A DNA stretch of 33,054 nt from Coptodactyla brooksi (GCA_033557675.1 JAWQRM010000064.1:1-33054); one strand, 5' to 3'. Shown: positions 11,601 to 20,588, counted from the first letter of the stretch. A program made the numbers and translations. Notes: generated from the letters alone by a model not told the origin.

Positions 11601-14600
11601 TTTGACATCTTACAGGTGTTACTGGAGTTGAGCGACTTCGAACTAGAGTGTGGGTTAGGCATCACCCATCCTATGCACAGGAAGAAGTTGAGGTTGGCAA
11701 TCGAAGAACACAGACATCCAGAGTTAATACGTTATAGCTGTATAGCTCAATTGGGACACACTTGGGTATCCAGCGAATGGTTACCGGATTTGGGGTTATC
11801 ACAGGTTCGTTGCCTTTTTCTGAATTCGTCTTTAAAATTAGAGCATGCAAATCATACTTTTCTTATTGTAAAGGTAATAGAAATGTTATAACATTCATGA
11901 GCTTTTATAATGCTATATCACTTATGCCAGTTTATCTACCTATTGCTAAATTTTCTGCTGACTGATTTGATGCAGCAATGCAATAACAATACTAATTAAT
12001 GATTTATGCATCAGGAAACTTTTGAAGTGAATATCCGGTTCGCTTTACAAAAAAAATGGAAATTATAATGTCACTAAATTATGTGTAATACTGTCTGGTG
12101 CATGTGATGGGACATTTATTATATTCATTAAATATTTGTTATATTTATATAAGAAATAATAATAGTTATAAAAACAGCAGCCCAAATGGTTCGCATAAAA
12201 TTATAAATCCCCCTGGTAAAATATAAGGAGATGACGATGATGAATCAAATCTTCGGTGCGTTTGAATTACTTTGAACCTCATAAGAATAAACAACTTTCA
12301 TAGGAAATCGTTTTTCCCTAAACCTAACAGTTTTCCAAATATGTATACGTATTTTGCCCCAGTGTTGCTTTTACAATATTTATATTCGTCTCCATTATTG
12401 TTTATAGGTCCTGTTGTTTATAAGTTTCTTCCTATTACTATTGTTGCCCCCCGTTGTTTTAAGCATTATTGTTTTCGTTAACTGGTTAGGTGATTTTCTG
12501 CCATCCTCCTCCTGCACCAATTATTGGGGCTATATTGTTTTCTCGCATTTCATCATTAAAATCGTGATTCATTAAAATCAATTTACTATAAAAAGCTTCA
12601 GTAAATACCGGACAGGGAGACTAAATATATCTCTATTGTCTTCATTACGTTCCCAAATGATCCAATTAAGATTTCCTACTGTAAGTGACGTACAAAAAGA
12701 TTTCTCCTTAATTAATTATTCGTAAAACAATTATACTTAATTTAAGAGAAGAACATATTGGTGTAATACGTTTCTGCCATTTCTGTAACAAGAAGATTTT
12801 CTTGTTACAACTAACGCCCGTGCCTCAAGACCTCTATATTTTTTTGTTAGTTTTTTTTTAATTTAGCCATCAATTTAATTTAAGCATGCGTGCCTTGCGT
12901 CATTAATGTTAGTTGGCATCTCCACAATTGCAAGGCTCATCTCTCCGTTAATCGTGCTTAACGAAAATGTATTACTGTATTTCTTAATATTTGTTTCACC
13001 ACAACTATTTGTGTAACTGTGGGCTTTTTTTAACTATCTAACTATTACTTAATATAGAATAGAAGCAACATAAAGAACCTCGAAAACTGTCTCAAATTTG
13101 TGAGTTACTCATCAGAATTACCAATAGATTGGAACATAAACTCGAGATATACCAGCCAAAAGAACAGGCAGGATTTCGAAAATACTTCAGTATTACGAAG
13201 CGCCTTGAATATATATTAATATATTCATGTATTAAGGCAACTGAAGAATAACAGAATATAACATAACAGTTTATAGATTTCAGAGAAGCTTTTGACATAG
13301 TGGAACTCTTTCATATTCAACGAAATGCCATTGGACTATCTTTACTGTCAAATGCCTGGCATTTGACAGTAAAGATAGACGAAACTACAAAATAAAATTA
13401 AAATAGAGGAGTCACACGGAAGACATCATCCCTCCAATGTTTATCTTGGTTCTGAAGGATGTCTTTAAGAAATTTAAAAGCAAAACCAGTAACAATTAAT
13501 GGAAAGACAATAGAAAAAGTACAATCATACACATATTTAAAACAAACGTCTTTAGCAAAACAGGCGAATTAAGCTCGGGTGGCCTGCTTATGGTATAAGA
13601 ACGTTCTAAACATGAAAATTCCAATTACCTGTGGATCTGCGACATGGTTTATAAATAAAAGATAATAAACAAATTGACGGTGCACCAAAAAAAGCGAATG
13701 GAAGAAGACTACTGGAAATATTTCTGAGAGATCACAAGACCAACAAATGGCACAAACACAAGTACAGAACATCATAAAAAGAATTAGTTCATCGAAGTGG
13801 TAATTGTTAGGACTTGTAACCAGATATATGGACAACTGGAGTGAGCATATTACAAGATAGAGACCCTGGTTTTGCTGGAGAATTGATATCAAATTGCCCG
13901 AAATAAAAACGAACGGATGAACAAATTTAAAATTTAACTACTCAAAATTTCAAGAAAATCCTTATTTATATTTTCTATAATTCCAATGCTTTCTCCGATA
14001 TATCCAGGTTCAAAGAGAGACCTATATATCCTTTGAGCTACCTAGCAAGAAGGAGCGGTTTATACTTATTAACTAGATATTATCTACTTTAAACATTGAT
14101 TTTAATTAACATATTATCTTCCTTTTCTAGTACTCCGATGCATTTGCTGCTAATTTAGTGGACGCTAGGATGTTGGAACATCTCAGTAAAAAAGAATTAG
14201 AGAAATATTTAGGTGTGACAAGAAAATTCCATCAAGCTTCGGTAGTCCATGGTATCCACCTTTTACGAATCATGAAATACGATAGACAGGTAATCTTTCG
14301 TTCATTGAATATTAAATGTGATCCAATTATTTGTTTATAGGCGTTGGCTGTAAGAAGGCATCAATGTGAAAATATGGATACTGATCCCTTAGTTTGGACC
14401 AATCAGCGCTTCATTAGATGGGCTAGGAACATTGACTTAGGGGAATATGCAGACAATCTTAAAGGTGACAGCAGTGTTTTAGATAGAGCATTACTTCAAA
14501 AATTAATAGTAGCAATCCTTCAAGGCCGCTGAAGCACAAGCAACGTAAATTTATATTTTCAAAATTTTACTGTCATTTCAGATAGTGGTGTACATGGCGG

Positions 14601-14826
14601 ACTAGTAGTACTAGAACCATCGTTCAATGGAGATACAATGGCAACTGCCCTTGGCATTCCGGCGAGCAAGAACATCATTCGACGCCATCTGACAGCTGAA
14701 CTGGAAGCTCTCATACTGCCAGCCAGATACGTGATCTTCTGCCAGATGGAAGAATTCCAACTGGAAGCAGCCAGAGTAGCGACGAAACACCACAAGATCG
14801 GCAAGGCCAAGAACAATAACTACTAA
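5583..14826 (+). CDS. KAZN: Kazrin, 3' part of gene (seven exons, three SAM domains)
   Basis: The gene joins 5583-5670, 5735-5907, 11343-11542, 11616-11804, 14131-14289, 14341-14464 and 14582-14826. Junction phases agree throughout. The product runs from a Ser/Thr-rich linker through GSISRVFARSRNR, the basic block found just before the SAM domains in vertebrate kazrin, into SAM1 (WRAPTVVAWLEVALGMP to KLRLAIEEHR), SAM2 (WVSSEWLPDLGLSQY to GIHLLRIMKYD) and SAM3 (DPLVWTNQRFIRWARNIDL to IIRRHLTAELEALI). In vertebrates kazrin is a scaffold linked to desmosomal and catenin proteins, the cytoskeleton and endosomal traffic; the same role here is inferred. The resemblance to liprin SAM triplets is real, but the GSISRVFAR block and SAM sequences such as VVLEPSFNGDTMATALGIP fit kazrin better. 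The upstream coiled-coil exons are not in the window. The introns are loaded with dead transposons. Confidence 0.93.
5735..5907 (+). CDS. KAZN: Kazrin exon with GSISRVFAR block
   Basis: The exon lies between acceptor CGTTTTAG and a consensus donor GTAAGT. It encodes SVEQLSSPLDPEPVNLGRR, a glycine-rich stretch and WGSISRVFARSRNRNKSQSL. The GSISRVFAR block matches the segment just upstream of the SAM repeats in vertebrate kazrin. It enters in phase 2 and leaves in phase 1; its final A joins GT of the 11343 exon to make Ser. Confidence 0.9.
5908..6984. other. KAZN: Kazrin intron, A/T-run rich
   Basis: This is the beginning of a 5.4-kb intron. The stretch from 6240 to 6840 is dense in short A and T runs with no coding signal. 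It contains no gene that I can support. Confidence 0.5.
6985..7970 (-). pseudogene. Pseudogene of an uncharacterised transposon-linked protein family
   Basis: On the - strand the order is: 7967-7780 YETFKEQYPDYCIGFSSF, then LRPVHCVFAGSSGTHTIYMY and IHQNIKLMI; about 7680-7620 PNPSSDCYFGICVECPR; about 7410-7370 GFHWNNNQAMIFPVVIYY; about 7325-7195 VISDGNNHDAIAV, later YFSDGVQHFKNSKNFVN; about 7165-7110 AHGKGPCNGIAA; about 7040-7010 CEWASKP. I know this string of motifs (GASGTH, FSDG..., HGKGPCDG) from multicopy genes of insects and cnidarians with no assigned function. Their high copy number suggests a mobile element, which is inference. Stops and frameshifts between blocks show this copy is dead. 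Confidence 0.6.
8040..8936 (-). pseudogene. Tigger/pogo transposase, N-terminal half
   Basis: The - strand frame 8936-8661 encodes KRLKEPTYENLDKAVLEWF, then RRQNLPISGEVIKEKA and the GWLDNWKRRY motif, which is the CENP-B-type (HTH_Tnp_Tc5) DNA-binding domain of Tigger elements. Downstream on the same strand, about 8265-8170 reads LPHLLEGYQARDF.NADERELFFKC and LDNTLTFKDQKYRGV, the start of the DDE_1 catalytic domain with its first Asp block. Unrelated AT-rich sequence separates the two parts (about 8320-8650), and the frame is broken after 8150. The C-terminal catalytic half is missing here. The 9060-9256 terminal repeat belongs to this element. Confidence 0.85.
9060..9256 (-). mobile_element. 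Tigger/pogo 5' terminal repeat region
   Basis: Read on the - strand it begins CAGTCGAACTTCGATCACTC and continues with several further degenerate TCGA-type blocks, such as CTCGATAACTCGA. This matches the known style of Tigger/pogo terminal inverted repeats (CAGTCGAACCTCGATAACTC). It lies about 320 bp upstream of the transposase N-terminus on the same strand, and a TA dinucleotide, the usual target site, follows at 9257-9258. The partner repeat was not found. Confidence 0.75.
9259..10027 (+). pseudogene. Second Tigger/jerky-like transposase pseudogene
   Basis: The + strand shows the family order in broken frames: about 9345-9440 KKLGEFAANPDFFAYKGWF, DRFRRHCSLQNMKM; about 9530-9570 ETCGKNAPENVYFKK; about 9725-9775 a stretch reading like ALPVQ.TANKKAWVTGLF; and 9815-9960 KKGFKILLILDNAISHPKDL then FLSRNTTSLLQPSS. 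LILDNA.SHP and NTTSLLQP mark the second and third catalytic regions of DDE_1. A run of ten G residues at 9453-9462 lies inside a frameshift. It is opposite in strand to the neighbouring element and is adjacent to that element's terminal repeat, so one probably inserted beside or into the other. Confidence 0.85.
10136..10302. repeat. Inverted pair of GAAACGTGCGTC repeats
   Basis: A 35-base segment at 10136-10170 is repeated in inverted orientation at 10268-10302 with about five mismatches; both contain GAAACGTGCGTC followed by (A/G)AGCAGTAAA when read outward from the centre. About 97 bases, largely pyrimidine-rich, separate the arms. The CAG(T/C)GAAACG element resembles the GAAAC part of hammerhead-like ends of Penelope-type elements, but a complete core is not clear. 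Confidence 0.7.
10490..10884 (-). pseudogene. hAT transposase fragment (ZBED5/SCAND3-like)
   Basis: On the - strand, about 10850-10760 reads RLFNELKNNKVWESSIVEEL then MLPAI, and about 10655-10535 reads LRVQIKSNDSFATKVYEST, YLTNYAQCMVYVQYVP, then a stop and TTIKEDYLF. The first matches the T(I/V)(G/E)EELILPA segment and the second the LDEST...NCAQLLVYVRY...IKEEFLF segment of the hAT family related to vertebrate ZBED5 and SCAND3. The catalytic Asp of the LDEST motif has changed here. A second copy lies at 16840-17380. Confidence 0.75.
11343..11542 (+). CDS. KAZN: Kazrin exon: start of SAM1
   Basis: The acceptor is CATCTGCATAG and the donor is AAG/GTAATG. The exon encodes ESNLEAYRNWSPLTEEGYAE, a short linker, then MERWRAPTVVAWLEVALGMP and CAENIKSGK. 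It enters in phase 1 and leaves in phase 0. The WRAPTVVAWLE motif opens the first SAM domain of kazrin and liprin proteins. Confidence 0.93.
11616..11804 (+). CDS. KAZN: Kazrin exon: end of SAM1, start of SAM2
   Basis: The acceptor is CATCTTACAG; the donor (CAG/GTTCGT) is somewhat weak. The 63 codons read VLLELSDFELECGLGITHPM, HRKKLRLAIEEHR and HTWVSSEWLPDLGLSQ. Both boundaries are phase 0. The 73-bp intron before it is typical of insects. Confidence 0.93.
11805..13039. other. KAZN: Kazrin intron, no element recognised
   Basis: This first half of a 2.3-kb intron is AT-rich with no long frame or recognisable repeat. The frame at 12272-12481 shows no motif and is probably chance. Confidence 0.45.
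13040..13920 (+). pseudogene. RTE-like LINE reverse transcriptase relic
   Basis: Broken + strand frames give, in order, CELLIRITNRLEHKLEIYQP then KEQAGFRKYFSITKRLEYIL, IDFREAFDIVEL (the RT catalytic block usually FIDF.KAFDSV), VKIDETTK, PVTINGKTIEKVQSYTYL (the usual I..V..Y.YLG block), and finally KKANGRRLLEIFLRDHKTNK with W and ISSSKW-like remains. This is the palm-to-thumb order of insect RTE-type non-LTR retrotransposons. Stops, frameshifts and a 43-bp hairpin mark it as dead. The FADD box is missing. It lies in sense orientation inside the kazrin intron. Confidence 0.8.
13336..13378. repeat. Perfect 21-bp inverted repeat with 1-base spacer
   Basis: CTATCTTTACTGTCAAATGCC at 13336-13356 is followed by a single T and its exact reverse complement at 13358-13378. 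The right arm continues in frame into the RT relic (VKIDET), so the left arm looks like a fold-back copy made by template switching. Confidence 0.95.
14131..14289 (+). CDS. KAZN: Kazrin exon: core of SAM2
   Basis: The acceptor CCTTTTCTAG and donor CAG/GTAATC bound 53 codons in phase 0: YSDAFAANLVDARMLEHLSK, KELEKYLGVTRKFHQASVV and GIHLLRIMKYDRQ. The LVD.RML..L.K.DLEK.L.V..KFH pattern is the second SAM domain of kazrin. Confidence 0.94.
14341..14464 (+). CDS. KAZN: Kazrin exon: start of SAM3
   Basis: It follows a 51-bp intron (acceptor TTGTTTATAG) and ends AAAG/GTGACA in phase 1. It encodes ALAVRRHQCENMDTDPLVWT then NQRFIRWARNIDLGEYADNL. Reading through the donor would give an in-frame stop at 14530-14532, so splicing to 14582 is required for the third SAM domain. 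Confidence 0.93.
14582..14826 (+). CDS. KAZN: Kazrin last coding exon: end of SAM3 and short tail
   Basis: The acceptor is CTGTCATTTCAG. The split codon G/AT gives Asp, followed by SGVHGGLVVLEPSFNGDTMA, TALGIPASKNIIRRHLTAEL and a short tail (FCQMEEFQLEAARVATKHHK, then IGKAKNNNY) to the TAA at 14824. The tail is shorter than that of long vertebrate isoforms. A possible internal donor (ATAC/GTGATC near 14729) might allow another C-terminus, but no candidate exon was confirmed. Confidence 0.9.
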
Positions 14827-15653
14827 ACACTGTATAAAATTAAGGTTTAACTACATACTTTATTTTGTTGTGATATTTACTTTCAACTAGCAATATTCCA
14901 CTAGAATTTTATTTTTTGTTTACCACATAGTGGTAATTCACTGTTATATAATTTATTAATTTTTTATTATATTACTGATGGTCAGGCTAAACGCTTTTCT
15001 TTCTGTTAATAGGCCAACACCAGCCGAAATTATTCTTGTGACAAAGTTACACGACCACATTTTCTTGAGTTCATATCCGCAGAGATGTATCAGAAAATAC
15101 TGTTTTAAGAAAGATAAAAAAACCATCGTTATAGATGAAGAAAATTAATTATATACATATCAGAGTGTCCTTTATTTTTCGTCTTGTGTTTTTTAAGATA
15201 CATATCTGTTAATTTCTATATTGATTTAAGCTCCTAAGCGATCAGAGAATATAAAGCCGTACCAAATTGTGCTTAAACATACCCCAACCTGTCGCTACTC
15301 CAGTTATTGTCACAGCTTATTTTAGCACCTTACAATATCTCTTCATGTTGTGTTCTATAGTGCTGGACACGCTTATTTTACACTGTATTTTTAACAATAT
15401 GTCTGGACAATCTATTTGATTTAGCCCACGCAAAACCTCAAGTACGCTAGAAATAGAAAAACGCGATATGTTTGTATTGTGGAAGAGGGAATCAAAGAAG
15501 GGACATGACAAATGTAAATTATAGAAGTAGAAATGCAAATTAATAGTCAAAATTCATCATCACCTGAAGAACCCAATGAAATATATTGCACATCAAACAT
15601 CTCTAACTACAGCGATTCTAATTTTTTACCTAAAGACATGTTCTCCAATAATA
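14827..15653. other. Downstream of kazrin; possible piggyBac tail at 15010-15150
   Basis: No clear AATAAA signal for kazrin was seen. At about 15011-15148 (+) a frame reads RPTPAEIILVTKLHDHIFLS then SYPQRCIRKYCFKKDKKTI and ends IDEEN. The LH.H...YP...R.C..C order is reminiscent of the C-terminus of piggyBac-like transposases, but this is weak. The rest has no recognisable feature; the - strand frame at 15317-15550 has no motif. Confidence 0.35.
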
Positions 15654-16555
15654 TTAGGTTTCTCGGAGAGTAATTTCGTGTTTTTGGTGAAAATGAAAGG
15701 CACTTTTCTTAGAGGGTATATTTTATGTCATTACATATTCACCATTTTGGTCCACCTCCTTTTGCCATCTTTCCGACAGTAGCATGGTTCCATGCTCACA
15801 AAACTTCTCATCCTTATTGGCAAAAAACTGATCCAAGTCATTTTTGACGGCTTCATTTGAAGTCGTCAAACAAAATTTGTAGAAACCGAAGCAAGTAATA
15901 ATAGGAAGCCAAATCTGGAGAATATGATAGGTATGGCAGTACATCCCATCCAAGTTGTAAAAGATTTTGGCAAGTTACCAAATTGGTATGCGGTCTCGCA
16001 GTATCTTGGTGGAACATCATACCTTTTCTGTTGAATTCTGGCATTTTCTGTTTGAGTGAATCACGCAATTTGTCGATTTGATGACAGTACATTTTACAAT
16101 TGATCGTGGTATTCTCCCAAAAATTTTGCAAACTTGCAAAAAATTTTGCAAATTTGCAAGAAATGTTACAAACCAGTTCGCAAGAAATCATGCAACTTAT
16201 TTGTCCAGTTCAGTCATCAAGTGTATTGTCAAGTACACTTTAGTTTGTATTTGTCAAGTACACTAATTGATTATGGTATTTTCCCAAAAATTTTGAAGAG
16301 CTCCCAAATTTTTCAAACTTGCAAAAAATTTTGCAAAACAGTTTGCAAAAAAATCGTGCAATTTGTCCAGTTGATTACCGTACACTTTAGAATTGATCGT
16401 GGTATGCTCCCAAAAAGTTTAAAATGAAATCCCACAAATTTTGCAAACCTGCACAAAATTTTGCAAATTTTTGCAAAAAAATTGTGCTGGAAATGCTGCT
16501 TTTAATTCTCGATGTTTCATACGGCACAAAAATAAAACAATTGCACAGAACCTAA
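15654..16555 (-). pseudogene. Mariner (irritans-like) transposase pseudogene with TIR remnants
   Basis: The - strand encodes NTTINCKMYCHQIDKLRDSL, KQKMPEFNRKGMMFHQDTAR (HQDNARPH is the second catalytic block of mariner), PHTNLVTCQNLLQLGWDVLP and SYSPDLASYYYLLRFLQ, which ends in a frameshift; then AVKNDLDQFFANKDEKF to NGEYV and a stop at about 15723. YSPDLA.(S/D)YYL contains the third catalytic position, where Asp appears replaced by Tyr or shifted. TIR-like TTAGGTTTCTCGGAGAG begins at 15654 and TTAGGTTCTGTGCAATTG (- strand) at 16555. Most of the N-terminal half is missing, replaced by the repeats at 16100-16490. It is dead. Confidence 0.8.
16100..16490. repeat. Tandem duplication of a mariner segment with TTTTGCAAA blocks
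   Basis: Three related units start at 16100 (TTGATCGTGGTATTCTCCCA), 16267 (TTGATTATGGTATTTTCCCA) and 16393 (TTGATCGTGGTATGCTCCCA), giving unit lengths of 167 and 126 bp and a partial third. Each continues into runs built from TTTTGCAAA/TTTGCAAG. On the - strand two of the units also encode copies of the FWE(N/H)TTIN.K.Y..QLDKL stretch of the mariner transposase. Confidence 0.8.
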
Positions 16556-16839
16556 CAAAATATTTTCACATATAAACTTTGTAACGTCAGCTGTCAGATT
16601 GTATAATGCATATAAGTTTAGAATAAAGTTGGCTGGTTAAAATACAATTAACGCCACTACTACAAAAAAAACGAAGTTACTTTCCGAACAACCCAATATA
16701 ATTAGATAGCAATTAAGTGTAAGAGATACAATTTAGGACTTGTCACTTTCTGTACTCTGACGAAATCAAGAAAGGAACATGCAAAATCCATTCATTTTAT
16801 ATTATTGATGAAATTATCTTTCACTTGAATTTTGTAGTC

Positions 16840-17380
16840 TGTTACAAAATTTCACAGCTCATCTTCAATTGATTCCATAGTTCAAAATCGGTCTCCATCA
16901 GCAACAACTGTAGAATGTACCTCAGAATGTAGCTCAAATAACCTGCTGTTTTTTTCTCGAGAGAGCCAACTCATCTTCGTGAGTAGTAGCAATTAAATGT
17001 GGGCACTGCCCAATTCACAACACAGCTTCGAAAACAAACGAAGGTTTAAAAACCGAAATTTAATAAAATTTAGCGGCTTAACAGCCTTCTAGAGAATTGT
17101 TTAAATGCTGTATGTTTTACTGCTAATGCTTCTTTTTGAACGTTGTAATGTATTTAAGTATCATTTTTTGCAACCGATTTTACTTTGATGGCAACACGTC
17201 CATATTTTCCTATCATAGCACGTTCAGCCTCCCAAAATCTATAATCCTCTTTAGTTGTAGTTTAAAGTACATGCCGCACGTAAACCATAAGTTGAACATA
17301 GTTGGTTAAAGATGTGCTATTATCGAGTTGTATAACAATGAAGTCACTATTTTTTACCTGAACTATTAAGTTTATTAGTG
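16840..17380 (-). pseudogene. Second hAT (ZBED5/SCAND3-like) transposase relic
   Basis: On the - strand, about 17370-17240 reads LIVQVKNSDFIVIQLDNSTS, LTNYVQLMVYVRHVL, then a stop and TTKEDYRFWEAE; about 16985-16930 reads TKMSWLSREKNSRLFELHSE. QLD.ST....Q.MVYVR and WLSR...LFELH.E are two successive conserved blocks of this hAT family, the first containing a catalytic Asp. The 17215-17375 part is clearly homologous at DNA level to 10528-10660, so both derive from one element family. Stops interrupt all frames. Confidence 0.75.
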
Positions 17381-17399
17381 TACCTACAATTGCAGAAAC

Positions 17400-19220
17400 G
17401 TCTACAATGCAGAATTATGGGGCAGCAAGTTAAAATCGGTCAGTGAATAAAGAAGTTAGAGTCTCCTCAATTTTTTGTTACCGCAATGTATAAGGGACAC
17501 CCTAACACACCTAAGTATTTAAAACTAATTTTAGATGCTATCAAATGTAAATAGTCAAGCTTATATACTGTAAATCAATAATGTAAATCGTGTTAGAATT
17601 GTTTGTTTAAAACAGCTCAAATATGTTATCTAAGCACAAGCTTGATGTGCCATCAAGAAGGCACTCTTGCCTTAAATGCTGTGTTTTTCTAAAACTCCCG
17701 AAAATTTGCTATAAAACAGGAGCTATGACTTAAAGTCGCATAAAATGCTGATATTAAACCGCTTTGGTATGTAACATAACATTTTCACAAGAATTTATAG
17801 TTTCAGCCGGTGATGCCATCTAGGAATGAAAAAACCACCAAAACTAAATGATCCGACAGACTAGATAGCATAAAATTGCCTAGCCTGGCCATGATGTTGT
17901 TGATCAACAATATAATGAAATTAGTACCGTTTAATAAAAAAAAAGCTGCTATCAAAATCAATTGAATTTACTATTCCATTATCTGATTAAGGAAAAAAGC
18001 GGATGTTGTGTATTTACTAGTCTAATTATATGCACTGAGTTTATTTATACATATAATATAATCACGTTGCATTTAGAAATTAAACGGTTAAAAAATATGC
18101 GACAATTACGCAACCCATCGTGCAGTGCATTTGACCGTGCAGCCTCTTTTGGGTCTAAAGAAAAAAGTAAATAAAGAAATGTAGCATTTGTACTATGAAA
18201 TGCTATATTATATAAATATAATCGCAACAAGGCTATTTTCGTGTATAAATAAGTTCACTGTATAGATATGTATATGATAATAACGATACCTGTAACATAA
18301 ACCAAATATTTTATTTATACCTCCGAGTGATTCTAGAAAAGTATAATAAGCATTAGTTCTTTTATATCCTCAATTCGGAAAGTAGCACAGAGCTCATCTT
18401 GGGTTTTCTTAAAATGTGTATTTTATTAAAAGATAGCACAACAATCCACATACACAATTTTGAAAGTACCATGTCATTCCAACTACAATCTCTTATAACA
18501 CGCGTACATCTATCTGCTGGTGCGTATGTGCTATCTTCATAAAAGCGTATTAGTTTCATACTTTTGTACTTTTCGGCTACCCTCCTCATATCTGTTTCAT
18601 GTGATACGTGTGATCGATGTTGACATGAAATCACCACATTCCAAGTAAAAGGTTAAAGCGAAACGACAGTTACCCGCAGTACGACACAATAATTATAATG
18701 CATAACATTAATCAGCCACTACCATCTTGCTATTGGTACAATTTTGACCACCTTTCATTTGTTACTATGCTTTTAAATGTATGTATTGATTTAATTTTTT
18801 TCTGAAAATCAAATATATTTGTCAAAAATCGTCTTTGAGTTTTTATTCTCATTATTTGTAATAACAGGGGTCCAAGAGGAAAACTACCAAAAATGTGTTT
18901 TTCTAGGAAATCAAACAAGATTTGGAATCAATTAAGGAACCTCCTTTGCATTCCATTCTAAGCGTCCGGAAAATTTTACATCCTTCCTCAGAAATCAACT
19001 ATACCGTGACAATTTAGCCTGCCGCTTTTTTGAGTTAAAACGAAACAACATGTTATTTAACATGAAACAACATAATTTAAAACACCTATATTACATGACA
19101 TTTTAATATTCTTAATTAAGTTATAATCATATAACAACCAACAAGATTTTGCATTCATACTGGTCGAATATGCAAGTTTCTGCATGTCTGGATATGTCTG
19201 TGGATGCATACTAATATATC
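17400..19220. other. Noncoding stretch without recognised elements
   Basis: No supported gene. The - strand frame 18362-18637 (91 codons, with MRRVAEKYKSMKLIRFYED) looks moderately protein-like but has no motif I recognise and no splice context; other open frames look random. Confidence 0.4.
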
Positions 19221-19221
19221 A

Positions 19222-19229
19222 TATAAATA
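19222..19229 (+). promoter_or_regulatory. TATA box upstream of piggyBac relic
   Basis: TATAAATA lies 63 bp before the ATG at 19292 and is followed by a GC-richer stretch, GGGAACGCAGACAGCGCAC. Its position fits a core promoter of the former element. Confidence 0.4.
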
Positions 19230-19291
19230 GGGAACGCAGACAGCGCACTTGTTTCTTTATATAGAGCATTGAATAAGCATCCTCATAAATA

Positions 19292-19865
19292 ATGGCGAGG
19301 CGATTGCTTTCTGATGATACTTCTGAAATTGACAATCATACCAGCGATGATATCGACTATGAGATATCCGAAACAGACTATGATTCTTCAGATAATGGCG
19401 TAGTACAAACATATACTGTGGTTCCTGTGTAGTTAGTACACGCGAAAGACAAAGTTATATCTTAGATGTTCGAACCATTCCCCCAATGTGGACGAGCATC
19501 TAGTCAAAATATAATAAAAATTATTCCTGGTCCAACTAGGCATGCCATTCAATTCTATCTATCTGCCTTTCACGTTATCGTAAACCCTACACTTGACAAT
19601 ATTATTTGGGAAGATCTGAATAATATCGACATTACAAAGATATATAGGATTATTGTTGTTGGCAGTTTATAAATCACACGGCGAATCAACAAAAAGTTTG
19701 TGGGATGCAGAAATCGGTAGCAAGGATATGCAAGGGTGGGCACCTGCCCATCGTACACAACCCATTGCCCGCCCTAGAAAATCGGAAATATTGAAGAAAC
19801 TGAAAAAATATGCTATTTTAATTCTTGTTATCTTGATAAAAGAGATTCAATACCAGTCCTCGTAA
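19292..19865 (+). pseudogene. piggyBac-like transposase pseudogene (N-terminal part)
   Basis: The ATG at 19292 opens MARRLLSDDTSEIDNHTSDD, an acidic serine-rich N-terminus usual for piggyBac proteins, and stops at 19430. A new frame from about 19480 reads GRASSQNIIKIIPGPTRHAI then LDNIIWEDLNNI, matching the IV...PGPTR.A segment that opens the DDE_Tnp_1_7 domain. At about 19655-19710 LLAVYKSHGESTKSLWDAEI matches the LL.AGVY.SR.ES..SLWD block. The remainder diverges and the catalytic Asp residues are absent. Order and spacing match the family, with a large internal loss between blocks. Confidence 0.75.
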
Positions 19866-20350
19866 AATTATTTTATCGTCCCCGAAAATGGTCGTTTACC
19901 AAATCTCGTATATACATACGTAGATAAATATATATATATTTATGTCTCGGGCGAGACAGGCCCCGAGCTGAACAAAAGAAAAATTGTAAAAATATACACA
20001 AAAAAATATCGAACGATATCTACACTTTGCTGACTGCAGCGTCTGTAAGGAACAGAAGGTGATTTTTACTATCGCAGAACGTCGACTTTCATATTTATCG
20101 GTAGTATAGCGGTAGGCTAGCGAATATTTGTTTGCTTTAGTGTTGATATTAGTGTTATGTTTTCAAACCGAAACTCGTTCGTTTTCTACACAAGATAAGT
20201 TTGTAGTCAATTCTTTTTACGTCATTTGTGGCAGCATGACAGCAGAACTTGCTTGAAGAAACAAAATGTAGGACAGTACGGATAATTTTAAAGTTTTCTT
20301 TGGCTCAAGTTTGTGAGTTTTAGAAAAAAAAAACGACCGAAGAGATTAAA

Positions 20351-20575
20351 TCTAATTCTTCTGGCGAAAGGTCATTTTCTGCTCTGAAAAGAATTAAACG
20401 CTATCTTCGTACTACTATATCAGAAGAAAGGTTGATCGCCCTAAAGGTTGATGATCGTCCGACATTCTCGGGAAACTCATTTCTTAGTCGCCTCTTACGA
20501 CATGCACTGGAAGAAAGGCAGTTGATAAATCCTTTTTATGTCCCTGGTCGGCATGGTACTCGCAAAATTTGTTAA
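20351..20575 (+). pseudogene. hAT C-terminal dimerisation fragment
   Basis: A 74-codon frame opens SNSSGERSFSALKRIKRYLR then TTISEERLIAL, which matches the C-terminal hAT dimerisation motif (ERSFS.LK.IK.YLRS.M...RL..L). The rest (RPTFSGNSFLSRLLRHALEE onward) does not belong to that domain and includes the DNA string CGCCTCTTACGACATGCA, which resembles a common insect repeat, so the frame probably crosses an element boundary. No upstream transposase core was found nearby. Confidence 0.7.
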
Positions 20576-20588
20576 TTGTACTAAAAAA

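Noticed and set aside
13569..13892. 107-codon - strand frame
   Set aside because: Opposite strand to the LINE relic, whose RT motifs read on the + strand.
14559..14816. - strand frames over the last kazrin exon
   Set aside because: Antisense of the SAM3-coding exon; no motif.
11343..14826. Liprin-alpha as identity of the SAM gene
   Set aside because: SAM1 looks similar, but the GSISRVFAR block upstream and the SAM2/SAM3 sequences match kazrin more closely.
16100..16490. CRISPR-like array
   Set aside because: Repeats are few, long, diverged and eukaryotic in context; they encode copies of a mariner segment.
18362..18637. A 91-codon - strand gene
   Set aside because: No recognised motif, no splice context and no neighbouring exon; left as unassigned.
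20461..20575. Continuation of the hAT protein to its C-terminus
   Set aside because: The sequence no longer matches hAT and carries a string resembling another insect repeat, so the open frame likely crosses a boundary.
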